Source: Acidobacteriota bacterium
GTDB taxonomy: Bacteria; Actinomycetota; Acidimicrobiia; Acidimicrobiales; RAAP-2
Assembly: GCA_018971185.1 (NCBI GenBank)
Contig: JAGXBH010000019.1
Coordinates: 1-38,130 of the forward strand
Reading direction: 5' to 3'
DNA length: 38,130 nt
Positions 24,952 to 32,683 of the stretch are shown here, in pieces. Within the stretch, counting starts at the first letter, position 1, and each line of letters starts with the position of its first letter. A program made the translations under genes and the position numbers. The notes beneath the pieces were generated by a model. That model was not told where the DNA came from, did no database searches, and was given only the letters and a program-made list of their open reading frames with translations.

Positions 24952-26058
24952 TCAGGTGGGAGCCCCCTCGCACGTCCCGCCGAGGGGGGCCAGAGGCGGC
25001 CCGATGGTCGGCGCACGCGACAGGCCCGCGAGGCCCGCCACCGTGGCGTCGGACGTCATGGTACCGAGTGACGCCGACGAACCCTTGAGGTAGGCGTTCA
25101 AGAAGTCGATCGTGACCTTCTCCACCACGTCCTGTGGCGCGCCCGCGTAGAGGTACGCGCTCAGATGGCTCTGGCCCAAGAGCGAGAGGTAGTACTTGGG
25201 CTGCGGCGCCTGGTCGTAGATCTGCACACTGCACGCCGGTACGTTGACGGTGTCGGCGGTGCCCTGCACCACGAGCAGGGGGACGGCGGGCTGGCCCGTG
25301 AAGTACGTCCCGCCGAACGAGGTCAACTCGGCACCCGAGAGGATGATCGCGGCCGAGATCCGCGGATCCCTGCAACACGAGTTGCTCACCGCGGCCAGGC
25401 TCACGTCACCACCGTCGGACTGCCCGATCACCGCGATCCGGTTAGCGCGGATCAGCCCGGACAGCGCGCCGCTGGAACCCGCGGTGGCCTGTAACAGCGA
25501 GGAGATCACGAAGTGCAGGTCCGCCGGGTGATTGATGATGTCGCTCTCGTTGAGGCCCCCGGGGGCTGAGGGATCGGTGAAGGGGTACGTCGGCGCCGCG
25601 ACGACGTACCCGGCGCTGGCCCAGGCGTCGAGGAGTTGGCCGTAGGCGTTGGGACTGATGGGGAAGCCCTCGGAGAAGACGACCAGCGGGTAGGGGCCAC
25701 TCGCACGGTCCGGAGTGGCCGCGCCCGAGACCGGGGCGCCCGAGGGGCCCACGGCGGGGAACAGGACCGTGGTCGGCAGGGTCCGCGCCGGAGTCCCGGT
25801 GGCGACGGGCTCCTGGAGAGTGAGCGCGATCGTCCCCACGGCGTAATGCGAGGCACCCGACGGCACGATGGTCGTCGTGGTCGTCGTGGTGGTCGTGGTC
25901 GTCGTCGACGTTGTTGACGTCGTGGCGGCGTGTGGCGACCCGCCCGAGAACATCGAGGACACCGCCCAGACCACGAGGGCGACGAGCACCGCGCCGAGGA
26001 GAGCGCGGCGGCGCATGACCGCTCGGCGGCGCCGCGTGCGTCGCGTTACCGGCGGCAC
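24952..26058 (-). CDS. Exported alpha/beta hydrolase with poly-Thr linker
   Basis: 368 residues. A basic N-terminus, one hydrophobic helix (ALLGAVLVALVVWAVSSM; likely membrane anchor or signal), then a threonine/serine tract (about 45-63) encoded by GTC/GTG-like triplet repeats. The hydrolase domain shows LVVFSEGFPISPNAYGQLL, the nucleophile elbow GQSDGG, acidic VVQGTADTVN, and histidine in LGQSHLSAYLY. It resembles platelet-activating-factor acetylhydrolase/dienelactone hydrolase relatives and polyester hydrolases. Two Cys in SNSCCRDPR may form a loop disulphide. Start is uncertain: GTG at 26058 or ATG at 26016. Confidence 0.82.
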   Translation of the reverse strand: MPPVTRRTRRRRAVMRRRALLGAVLVALVVWAVSSMFSGGSPHAATTSTTSTTTTTTTTTTTTIVPSGASHYAVGTIALTLQEPVATGTPARTLPTTVLFPAVGPSGAPVSGAATPDRASGPYPLVVFSEGFPISPNAYGQLLDAWASAGYVVAAPTYPFTDPSAPGGLNESDIINHPADLHFVISSLLQATAGSSGALSGLIRANRIAVIGQSDGGDVSLAAVSNSCCRDPRISAAIILSGAELTSFGGTYFTGQPAVPLLVVQGTADTVNVPACSVQIYDQAPQPKYYLSLLGQSHLSAYLYAGAPQDVVEKVTIDFLNAYLKGSSASLGTMTSDATVAGLAGLSRAPTIGPPLAPLGGTCEGAPT

Positions 26059-26124
26059 CGCGGTGAGTGAAATTGATCGGTGCGTGTCACACTGCGACGC
26101 GTCAAAGGAATCGAGTCAATTTGG

Positions 26125-26193
26125 TAGGGTCTTCCTATCATGCGGGTAAGTGGCAGTGACCTCTGCGTCCAACATCCTACCGGTCGACGATGA
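26125..26193 (+). promoter_or_regulatory. Promoter and 17-codon upstream ORF of the GNAT gene
   Basis: TAGGGT (26125-26130) is followed after 9 nt by ATG 26140, which opens MRVSGSDLCVQHPTGRR and stops at TGA 26191-26193, overlapping the GNAT ATG as ATGA. A transcription start near 26137 would leave only a 3-nt leader before this ORF. It may be a leader peptide that couples translation to the GNAT gene. Confidence 0.4.
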
Positions 26194-26897
26194 CCGAACC
26201 GGTCCGGGTCCGGCCGCTCACTCGGACCGACGTCGCAGTGGCCGCCGCGTTGCACGCGCGCGTGCTCGACATGGAGTTCCTCGTCCGATACGGTCCGGCA
26301 TTCATGCGTGCCTACTACCGGGCCTGGATCGAGGCGCCCGACGCCATCAGCCTGGCGGCGGTCGACGAACAGGGTGAACTGGTCGGCACCCTCCTGGGTG
26401 CCACCGACACGACGTCGCACATGAACGCCATGGTCCGACGGAGTGGCTGGCGCCTGGCCTCGCGTCTAGCGCTCTACGCCGCCGGACACCCGGCCCTGGC
26501 GAAGGACCTCATCATCACCCGGGGCCGTCGCTACCTTCGTGGCGTGGCGCGCCTCGTGACATCGCGGCGCCACGGCGCAGCGACCGGGGGGTCGACGGTC
26601 GAACGAGGCCCGCGGATCGGGGAGATCACGCACGTCCTCGTGCGCCCCGAACGCCAAGGACTCGGGGCCGGACGGGTCCTGGTCCTGGCGGCACTGGAGC
26701 AGGGACGAGAGGCGCAACTCGACGAGATGGTGCTCGTTACCCCACCCGACCAAGACGCGCGCGGCTTCTACGAGCGACTCGGCTGGATCGCCGACGGTGA
26801 CGTGACGAGTCGAAGCGGTGAGGACTTCGTGCGCTACCGCTACCTTCTGCGTCGTGGCGATCCACCGGGTGGAGGCGGTCCGCCGGGCCTGCGGTAG
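26190..26897 (+). CDS. GNAT family N-acetyltransferase
   Basis: 235 residues. RVRPLTRTDVAVAAALHARV at the N-terminus, then beta/alpha GNAT elements: LAAVDEQGELVGTLLGA, a long helical insert (about 70-125), and the acetyl-CoA loop HVLVRPERQGLGAGRVLVLAA (QGLGAG P-loop type, around 153). C-terminal FYERLGW is typical. The long central insert is unusual and may define a substrate pocket. The C-terminal 19 codons overlap the SGNH hydrolase gene on the opposite strand. Substrate unknown. Confidence 0.85.
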   Translation: MTEPVRVRPLTRTDVAVAAALHARVLDMEFLVRYGPAFMRAYYRAWIEAPDAISLAAVDEQGELVGTLLGATDTTSHMNAMVRRSGWRLASRLALYAAGHPALAKDLIITRGRRYLRGVARLVTSRRHGAATGGSTVERGPRIGEITHVLVRPERQGLGAGRVLVLAALEQGREAQLDEMVLVTPPDQDARGFYERLGWIADGDVTSRSGEDFVRYRYLLRRGDPPGGGGPPGLR

Positions 26898-28600
26898 TCG
26901 CGGATCGCGGCGCGCGCCTGCTGACGTCGACGGATCGCTCGCCGCCGTCGGCGGATGCGCAGGATGACCACGATGACCGCGAGGACCGCGAGAACGATGC
27001 CCAGGACCTTGGCCCAGGACACGACCCGTGCGACGACGCCGCGATGCGTGGGCGCGATGGTCGTGGTCGTGGTGGTCGTCGTGCTCGTCGTGGTGGAGGT
27101 CGTCGTCGTCGGGATCGCGCGTCCCTTGGCCAGAACCTGTGCGGCGAGCGTCGCCGCGGGGCAGTTCGGCGTGGGGGTGGCCACGACCGACGAGGTGACC
27201 TGGGGCGCCTGGGGGATCCCGAAGAGGGTGGTCGAGATGGCGTTCGCCATCGCGGTCTGACCGGCGGTGTTGGGGTGGAGGTTGTCGACGGTGTAGTAAG
27301 GAGCGAAGGGCGTCGCGGGCTGGCACGCGCCGTTGTAGACGTCACCCATCACGGCACCGAGGTTGATGGTCGCGTCGAACCCCGACTGGGGCGAGAGGAT
27401 CCACGCGTTCACGGCCGTGAGGATGGACTGGTCCGACGGCGTCCATATCTCGCGGCTCTCGCCGTTGCCACCGTTGAAGGACGATCGCGGTAGAAGCGTC
27501 GCGCCGATGATCTTGACGCCGTGCGCGTGCGACTGGGCGATGATCGAGCTCATGGCCGCCTCGATCGAGGCGGCCGACCCGTAGGGCGCGATGGGATGCT
27601 TCATGTTCTCACCGCCGGCCCCGAACCAGATGTCGTTCGTCCCCAGGAGCATGACGATGTACTTCACCCCCGGGAGGTCAAGTGCGTCTGGTCCCACCCG
27701 GGTCACGCCCGGCAGTCCGCCGTCCACCTCAGCGTAGGAGGTGTACGGAGGGAACACCGAAACGGTGTTCCCCGCGATGCCCTCATCCACCACCGACACT
27801 TGTTGATCGGGGGGCAACTGGGAGATGCGCTGCTGCAGAGGCGTGGGCCAACCCACTCCCGAGTTGTTGAAGCCCTCGGTGATGGAATCACCGAAGGCGA
27901 CGACGGTCGCCTGAGCGGGCGTGCCCGAAACGGCGATGGCCGACAACCAGCGCATGTTGTAGTCGGCGTAGATGAACTTCGCCGCTGAGGGGTTGTGGAC
28001 CTGGTTTCCCGCACCGTCGACGGTGCCGTAGGAGTCGATGTGTCCGACGCAGCAGTTGTGGAGGCTCACCGTCGCCGAGCTGGCGACCCAGAGGCTGATC
28101 GACAACGACTCCCCCGCGCGCACGCTGATGGCGACCGGGTCACTCATCACACGTTGTCCCGCCGCGATCGTGATCGAGGAACGCCCCTGGAAGGTGACGG
28201 GAACGAGGGAGCCCGCGACGACCGCGGCCCCACTCTGTTGCACCCCGATGGTCACCGCGGCGAAGGTGGTCGGCGTCGTGCTCCAGGTGTTGGAGAGCTG
28301 GATCTTGATCGACTGCCCCCCGACGGCGAGTTGAGCGATGTCACGGTAGGTGGCGTTGGACGCCGGGATCGGCTGGTGGGCCTCGTTCGAGTAGAAGTAG
28401 TCCATCGGCGACGTCCAGGCGGTCTGCCACTGCGCGCCCGAAGCGACGGGTGTCGAAGTGGTCGTCGACGAAGTACTAGCGCCCGCCGCGGGGAGGGTGA
28501 GAGCCACGGACGTCGCCGTCACGAGGGCGACAACCGTCAGGACCGCGTGCACCATCCGCGCCGTTACCCGCGAACCTACCCAACCCACGCGCTCACCCAC
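26840..28600 (-). CDS. Secreted SGNH/GDSL hydrolase with membrane anchor
   Basis: 586 residues. Signal peptide (VHAVLTVVALVTATSVALTLP). An N-terminal beta-sandwich domain (about 45-200), then an SGNH hydrolase: block I VVAFGDSITEGFNN, block II EGIAGNTV, block III LLGTNDIWFG, block V VDNLHPNTAGQTAMA, the usual Ser-Asp-His set. A Thr/Ser tract (about 495-515) is followed by one TM helix (VLGIVLAVLAVIVVILRI) and a basic tail, so the enzyme is tethered outside the membrane. Likely an esterase or polysaccharide deacetylase. GTG start at 28600 is close to a GGAGG; the GTG at 28588 is an alternative. The 3' end overlaps the GNAT gene by 58 bp. Confidence 0.85.
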   Translation of the reverse strand: MGERVGWVGSRVTARMVHAVLTVVALVTATSVALTLPAAGASTSSTTTSTPVASGAQWQTAWTSPMDYFYSNEAHQPIPASNATYRDIAQLAVGGQSIKIQLSNTWSTTPTTFAAVTIGVQQSGAAVVAGSLVPVTFQGRSSITIAAGQRVMSDPVAISVRAGESLSISLWVASSATVSLHNCCVGHIDSYGTVDGAGNQVHNPSAAKFIYADYNMRWLSAIAVSGTPAQATVVAFGDSITEGFNNSGVGWPTPLQQRISQLPPDQQVSVVDEGIAGNTVSVFPPYTSYAEVDGGLPGVTRVGPDALDLPGVKYIVMLLGTNDIWFGAGGENMKHPIAPYGSAASIEAAMSSIIAQSHAHGVKIIGATLLPRSSFNGGNGESREIWTPSDQSILTAVNAWILSPQSGFDATINLGAVMGDVYNGACQPATPFAPYYTVDNLHPNTAGQTAMANAISTTLFGIPQAPQVTSSVVATPTPNCPAATLAAQVLAKGRAIPTTTTSTTTSTTTTTTTTIAPTHRGVVARVVSWAKVLGIVLAVLAVIVVILRIRRRRRAIRRRQQARAAIRDYRRPGGPPPPGGSPRRRR

Positions 28601-28757
28601 CTCCGATGGACATACCTATAGATCCCCACATGTCTCGACTCCACATTGGCGACAGTGAGGTGCCATCGTCACCGCGATCACCACTATCCCTGGACGTGAA
28701 AGCTTGAAGAGCGCCGCAAGAATGATGCATGAATGTTAGGTGATGACGAGCGATGGC

Positions 28758-28811
28758 GGTGACAACTGGCTGAACCGCCCCGAGTTTCGAGGGCCAGGTG
28801 AGGTTGTCACC
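28758..28811. repeat. Long imperfect hairpin 30 nt beyond the tRNA
   Basis: GGTGACAAC (28758-28766) pairs with GTTGTCACC (28803-28811), with nested TGGC/GCCA. It is 29 nt past the 3' end of the tRNA on the minus strand, so it may be a tRNA terminator or a small RNA. No T tract. Confidence 0.5.
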
Positions 28812-28840
28812 AGAAGTCTGAGGAGATCGCATCTACTGAG

Positions 28841-28913
28841 TAGGGCCGGTGGGGATCGAACCCACGACCCAGGGATTATGAGTCCCCTGCTCTAACCACT
28901 GAGCTACGGCCCC
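28841..28913 (-). tRNA. tRNA with CAU anticodon (Met or Ile2)
   Basis: 73 nt, all arms pair: acceptor GGGGCCG/CGGCCCT, D-stem GCTC/GAGC, anticodon stem GGGGA/TCCCT with loop CTCATAA, T-arm GTGGG-TTCGATC-CCCAC, discriminator A, no encoded CCA. The anticodon CAU would read AUG, or AUA if C34 is made into lysidine by TilS. Its D-loop and the anticodon-stem bases 27, 28, 30 and 31 resemble E. coli tRNA-Ile2 more than elongator tRNA-Met, so identity is open. TAGGCT (28927-28922) is 8 nt upstream, so transcription may start almost at the mature 5' end. Confidence 0.93.
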
Positions 28914-29294
28914 AGGCCCTCAGCCTAACTGACGACCCATCACCGCACTGGTCGGTCCTCCTTCGATGACAGAGGGCCATCGACGGTCGTCGCCGCGAGA
29001 AAGCGTGGACCCACGATGTACTAGCGATCCCACGGATCGCGGAGCAAGAGGTACGGATGACGAAGGGACACTCCGCAGTGCGCACGCGAACGATGCCGAC
29101 ATCCTCCCACCGCTCTTGTCTCGCGAGGTCGGCTTCGAAGGGTGACTCCCGACCACAGGATGAGGTCGCTCCATCGCTACTTCGACCTCCCTCAACTGTT
29201 CGCGACCCTAAGACGCCACGCGAGGATTCTTAGAGGGGGCATAGAGTCCCTCCCCTGACTTGACGGGCGCCATCAGGTTGATTACCTTGGCGTC
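28914..29294. other. 381-bp gap upstream of the tRNA and the nucleotidyltransferase
   Basis: It holds the tRNA -10 (28927-28922) at one end and the nucleotidyltransferase promoter (29260-29288) at the other. Between them I see no convincing gene. Confidence 0.5.
29260..29288 (+). promoter_or_regulatory. Canonical sigma-70-type leaderless promoter
   Basis: TTGACG (29260-29265), exactly 17 nt, TACCTT (29283-29288), 6 nt, ATG (29295). It is the best -35/-10 pair in the window and makes the downstream mRNA leaderless. Confidence 0.75.
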
Positions 29295-30134
29295 ATGAGC
29301 GGACCGACTCTCGTGATCTTGGCTGCCGGACGGGCCCGTCGTTACGGTGGACTCAAACAGCTTGCCCCCATTGGCCGTCACGGCGAGGGGGTTATCGACC
29401 TCATCGCCTCCGACGCCATCACCGCGGGATTCGACGACATCGTCATCGTGGTCAATCGCGACACGGGTCCCACCATCCAAACCCACGTGGCCGAACGCTG
29501 GCCCACGAGTCACAAGGTGTCCTTCGCCTTCCAGGAGAAGTTGCGGGGCACCGTGGACGCGGTCCTGGCGGCCGAGGAATACGTGGACCCTCGCGTGCCC
29601 TTCGGGGTCTCCAACGCCGACGACCTCTACGGCCTCGACGCGCTGATGAAGCTCGGCGGGCACCTCAGTGAGAGCCCCGACTGTTGCTTGGTGGCGTTCC
29701 AGCTGGAGAACTCGCTCGTGGGCGACCTGCCCGTGTCGCGCGGCACGTGCCAGGTGAGCAACGGACGACTGACGCACGTCGAGGAGAGGCGCAACGTCCA
29801 CTTCACCGCTGACGGGCTCGAGGCCGACGACGGGCTCGTCCCGCGATTCCTTTCCCCCGAGGCGCTGGTGTCCATGAACCTCTGGGGCTTCCAGCCCAAC
29901 ATCTGGCCATTGCTGCATCGCGAGGTGCAAGAGCACGACTTCGATGCCAGCCCCGAGGTCCTCCTACCGACTTTCGTCGCCAACACCATGGCGCGCGACG
30001 CAATGGCCTTCACGGTCTTGGAGACGAGTTCACGCTGCATCGGCGTGACGCACGCCGAAGACCTTCCTTTGGCCCAGTTCCTCGTGCGCGAGGAGATCAA
30101 GTCCGGGCTGCGCCCAGAGTACGCGTTCAGTTAG
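29295..30134 (+). CDS. Sugar-phosphate nucleotidyltransferase-like protein
   Basis: 279 residues. GT-A fold nucleotidyltransferase: the N-terminal LVILAAGRARRYGGLKQLAP matches the G-x-G-x-R-x(3)-K nucleotide-binding signature (AAGRARRYGGLKQL; the motif is slightly altered), a helix/strand repeat, VSNADDLYG (about 114-122), the acidic loop for the metal, and a C-terminal sugar-binding half. It could make NDP-sugars or a related intermediate; family members include uncharacterised NTP transferases. ATG at 29295 lies 6 nt behind TACCTT, so it is likely translated from a leaderless message. Confidence 0.83.
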   Translation: MSGPTLVILAAGRARRYGGLKQLAPIGRHGEGVIDLIASDAITAGFDDIVIVVNRDTGPTIQTHVAERWPTSHKVSFAFQEKLRGTVDAVLAAEEYVDPRVPFGVSNADDLYGLDALMKLGGHLSESPDCCLVAFQLENSLVGDLPVSRGTCQVSNGRLTHVEERRNVHFTADGLEADDGLVPRFLSPEALVSMNLWGFQPNIWPLLHREVQEHDFDASPEVLLPTFVANTMARDAMAFTVLETSSRCIGVTHAEDLPLAQFLVREEIKSGLRPEYAFS

Positions 30135-30140
30135 GGACCG

Positions 30141-30168
30141 CGCGACGGCCGCCGACGGTGCCGTCGCG
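30141..30168. terminator. Bidirectional hairpin between convergent genes
   Basis: CGCGACGG (30141-30148) and CCGTCGCG (30161-30168) form a perfect 8-bp stem with a 12-nt loop, between the nucleotidyltransferase and the TIM-barrel gene. Confidence 0.75.
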
Positions 30169-30217
30169 ACTGCACCCTGAGAGCCACGGTGGAAGGACGC
30201 GTCCGAGAGCGGAATGA

Positions 30218-31159
30218 CTACACGCCCTGACGATGGAGGAACTCTCGATTGCGACGCTGGTCGTCGAGGGCGCGAGCGAGCCACCCTGCCCGCTGGGGAT
30301 TGACGTCCTGCTCCACGACGAGCCAGCCGGCGTAGTCGATCGCCTGGAGCTGCTGCAGGACGCCGGTGAGGTCGACGTCGCCGTCACCCAATCGGCCGAC
30401 GACCTCGTGCGACCAGACCGAGATGGAGGGTTCCTCGCGGTCGATGACGTCGCGCATCCTCGCGAGACTCGCGTCCTTGAGATAGACGAGTCCGACGCGC
30501 GATCCCCACTCGCGAAGGATCGCCACGGGGTCACCCCCACCGAGGAGAATCTGCCCCGTGTCGAGACAGAGTCCGACGTCGGTCTCGTTCAACACCGCAT
30601 CGATCTCCCGAGGCGCCTCCACCAAGCTCCCCACGCGAGGCCGCAGGACGGCCTCGAACTCGCGCTCTCGACAGTGTGTCACGAGCGCACGCACTCCCTC
30701 GTGGAAGGACGTGCGGGCGTCACTGTCGCGGCCCCGGGTCTCGGGGGCGAGGTACGCCACTCCCGGATTCGCGCGGCGCCACGGATCACCGGCGTCGCCC
30801 AGCACCACGTGGGGCGCCGGGCCGGGCAAACGTCCGCGAAGGTTGTCGAGCGTGTCGAGCACTCCGTCAATGACCCGACGAGCCTCGCGAAGGTCCTCGC
30901 GGCCCACCACGGCGACGTCGAGCGACGCGCCACACACCCCTAGGCCGCGGTCGCTCAGTCGATCCACCAGCTCGAGACCAACCCCCAAGTAGGCGTCCTC
31001 GCCGAGTTGGACACCGTCGTAACCCGCGTCGCGGGCCTCGTCGAGGAAACGCACCCCCTCGGGCAGATCGGGCACCACCCCTATGGTCGCCCGCGTCACC
31101 CCGAGACTGACGGGACTGGTGGCGACGACACGACGCAGGACGGGGCTCCCCTCACCCAT
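30218..31159 (-). CDS. TIM-barrel sugar phosphate isomerase/epimerase-like protein
   Basis: 313 residues. Matches the AP-endonuclease-2-like TIM barrel (IolE/Hyi class): FLDEARDAGYDGVQLGEDAYLG near the N-terminus, HVVLGDAGD, LRPRVGSLVEAPREI, then the metal/sugar-binding strands VGLCLDTGQILLGGGDP and VGLVYLKDASL, and GWLVVEQDVNP at the end. The catalytic acid residues of inosose dehydratase or hydroxypyruvate isomerase are not certain. The first 15 residues (SPVLRRVVATSP) are poorly conserved, so the true start may be further in. Possibly linked to sugar metabolism. Confidence 0.8.
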   Translation of the reverse strand: MGEGSPVLRRVVATSPVSLGVTRATIGVVPDLPEGVRFLDEARDAGYDGVQLGEDAYLGVGLELVDRLSDRGLGVCGASLDVAVVGREDLREARRVIDGVLDTLDNLRGRLPGPAPHVVLGDAGDPWRRANPGVAYLAPETRGRDSDARTSFHEGVRALVTHCREREFEAVLRPRVGSLVEAPREIDAVLNETDVGLCLDTGQILLGGGDPVAILREWGSRVGLVYLKDASLARMRDVIDREEPSISVWSHEVVGRLGDGDVDLTGVLQQLQAIDYAGWLVVEQDVNPQRAGWLARALDDQRRNREFLHRQGV

Positions 31160-31335
31160 CAGCGCCCCGTCGCTCGCCCACCGGTCGACCTGGCGATCGC
31201 GGTGACGACCTGGCGAGCACCATGAGGAACTCGACGTCGTACGTCACGCGTGGACTGGCCGCCACGAGGTCGATCGAGACGATTCGCGTGCAGCGTGATG
31301 AGCGGACCATAGGCCCATCTTGCCATCACCACCAA

Positions 31336-32334
31336 TCACTCGACGGGCCCGCGCGGCGTCCCGCGAGCCTTGCGTCGCTCGCGCGGGGCCTCGAGACTCG
31401 ACTGGGTGGCCAACGCGTGCAGGTCGCGCCAGGCGACGAGACGACCCTCGTCGATCTCGCCGGAGCGCACGGCAACCTGGATCTCGCACCCGTCATCACC
31501 GTCGTGGCGACAGTTGCGGAAGCGACAGCGCAGGGCAATCTCCTCGATGTCGTCGAAGTTCAACTCCAGGCTCCGTTGGTCGGCGACCGCTTCGGGCAGA
31601 CGGATCCCGGGTACGTCGAGAAGGACGCCGCCCGAACGTAAGCGGTAGAGCTTGCGCGTCGACGTCGCGTGGCGACCCTCGCCACCGCGACTCACCGTTC
31701 TCGTCGTCTCCTCGAGGCCCTCGAGCGCGTTGAGCAGCGAGGTCTTTCCAACCCCCGAGGCACCCAGCATCACCGCGGTGACGCCCGTACTCAGCCGGGC
31801 GGCCACCTCGTCGATGCCTTCGCCCGTGCGTGAGCTCGTGACGATAATGAGGGCCTCGGGATCAAGTTCGCGCAGTCGCGCGCCGAACTCCGGCGTCTCC
31901 TCGGCGTCGTCGACCTTGGTGGCGACGATGAGAGGTGTGGCCCGTGAATCTCGCGCCATCATCGACAAGCGTTCGAGGAAGCGAAGGTTCAGGTCCGCGT
32001 TCATCGCGACGACGATCAGCACCAGGTCGATGTTGGCGGCCATCACCTGGGGCTCACGGCCGTAAGGATGGGGGCGGCGCAGTTCGTTACGACGCTCCTT
32101 GACCTCGACGATGCGCCTGCCTCGAACGACCACCCAGTCGCCCGCCACCGGCGTCGTCGCGAGACCCTTGGCGAGCGAGCACAACGCCGCGTCCTCACGC
32201 CCGTCGGGCGTCTGCCAGATGACGTCTGCGCTCGCGCCGTGCATGATGACCACGCGGCCGACGCTCACCCGGGGGTCGACGTCGAAGGTCTCGTCCTCGC
32301 TCCACCCGAGCGATGCGAGCACGTTCGACGTCAC
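31336..32334 (-). CDS. rsgA: Ribosome small-subunit-dependent GTPase A
   Basis: 332 residues, circularly permuted GTPase that helps 30S maturation. N-terminal OB domain (about 18-85), then G-domain motifs in permuted order: ATKVDD (G4), SSRTGEG (G5), LGASGVGKTSLLNAL (G1), TVSRGGEGRHATSTRKL (G2), DVPGIRLPE (G3), followed by the zinc knuckle CRFRNCRHDGDDGC. I used GTG at 32334 because RsgA proteins of this lineage start a few residues before LASLGWSE; the frame runs upstream to 32418. A CATAAT box at 32385-32380 would put the transcription start inside that extension. Confidence 0.92.
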   Translation of the reverse strand: MTSNVLASLGWSEDETFDVDPRVSVGRVVIMHGASADVIWQTPDGREDAALCSLAKGLATTPVAGDWVVVRGRRIVEVKERRNELRRPHPYGREPQVMAANIDLVLIVVAMNADLNLRFLERLSMMARDSRATPLIVATKVDDAEETPEFGARLRELDPEALIIVTSSRTGEGIDEVAARLSTGVTAVMLGASGVGKTSLLNALEGLEETTRTVSRGGEGRHATSTRKLYRLRSGGVLLDVPGIRLPEAVADQRSLELNFDDIEEIALRCRFRNCRHDGDDGCEIQVAVRSGEIDEGRLVAWRDLHALATQSSLEAPRERRKARGTPRGPVE

Positions 32335-32379
32335 GACCCTCTCGTCGTCGATCGTTCGAGAGGCTCGTTCACAGGGTCC

Positions 32380-32385
32380 ATTATG
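32380..32385 (-). promoter_or_regulatory. rsgA -10 candidate (CATAAT)
   Basis: CATAAT (5 of 6 to TATAAT) predicts a transcript beginning near 32372 and a leader of about 40 nt to the GTG at 32334. This supports the shorter rsgA start. The -35 is weak. Confidence 0.5.
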
Positions 32386-32512
32386 CCCGCCGACCCATGT
32401 CACGACCCGCGCGGCCACTCACTCCAGGTGGTCCCTCGATGACCGGTGCCGGTCCCACGATGACCCCACGGCGTCTCGCCCGCCGGCTCACGCGGGCGCG
32501 AGATCGATCGCG

Positions 32513-32638
32513 CTAGTGGTGCGCCTCGTGCCATAGCGCGTACCAGACCTCCAGGAGCATCTTGAGGGTGGACCTACCCGTGCCGACGAGCGAGGCGAGG
32601 ACCGACTGGTCGTGGGCGCGCGCGCGTCGATGCGTCAT
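32513..32638 (-). CDS. Possible 41-residue protein downstream of the azoreductase
   Basis: ATG 32638 to TAG 32513, reading MTHRRARAHDQSVLASLVGT then GRSTLKMLLEVWYALWHEAHH. Nearly all third positions are G or C, and the C-terminal half is a clean amphipathic helix. There is no strong ribosome site; the start could be further up or it may be a gene remnant. It begins 45 bp after the azoreductase stop on the same strand, so it would ride in that transcript. Not recognised as any family. Confidence 0.4.
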   Translation of the reverse strand: MTHRRARAHDQSVLASLVGTGRSTLKMLLEVWYALWHEAHH

Positions 32639-32683
32639 CGCCGTGCGCGTTGGTCGTTCGCGGTCACCATGGGCGACGCCACG

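Noticed and set aside
32335..32418. 84-bp upstream extension of rsgA
   Set aside because: A CATAAT box lies inside it, the residues are not family-like, and the GTG at 32334 fits the conserved N-terminus.
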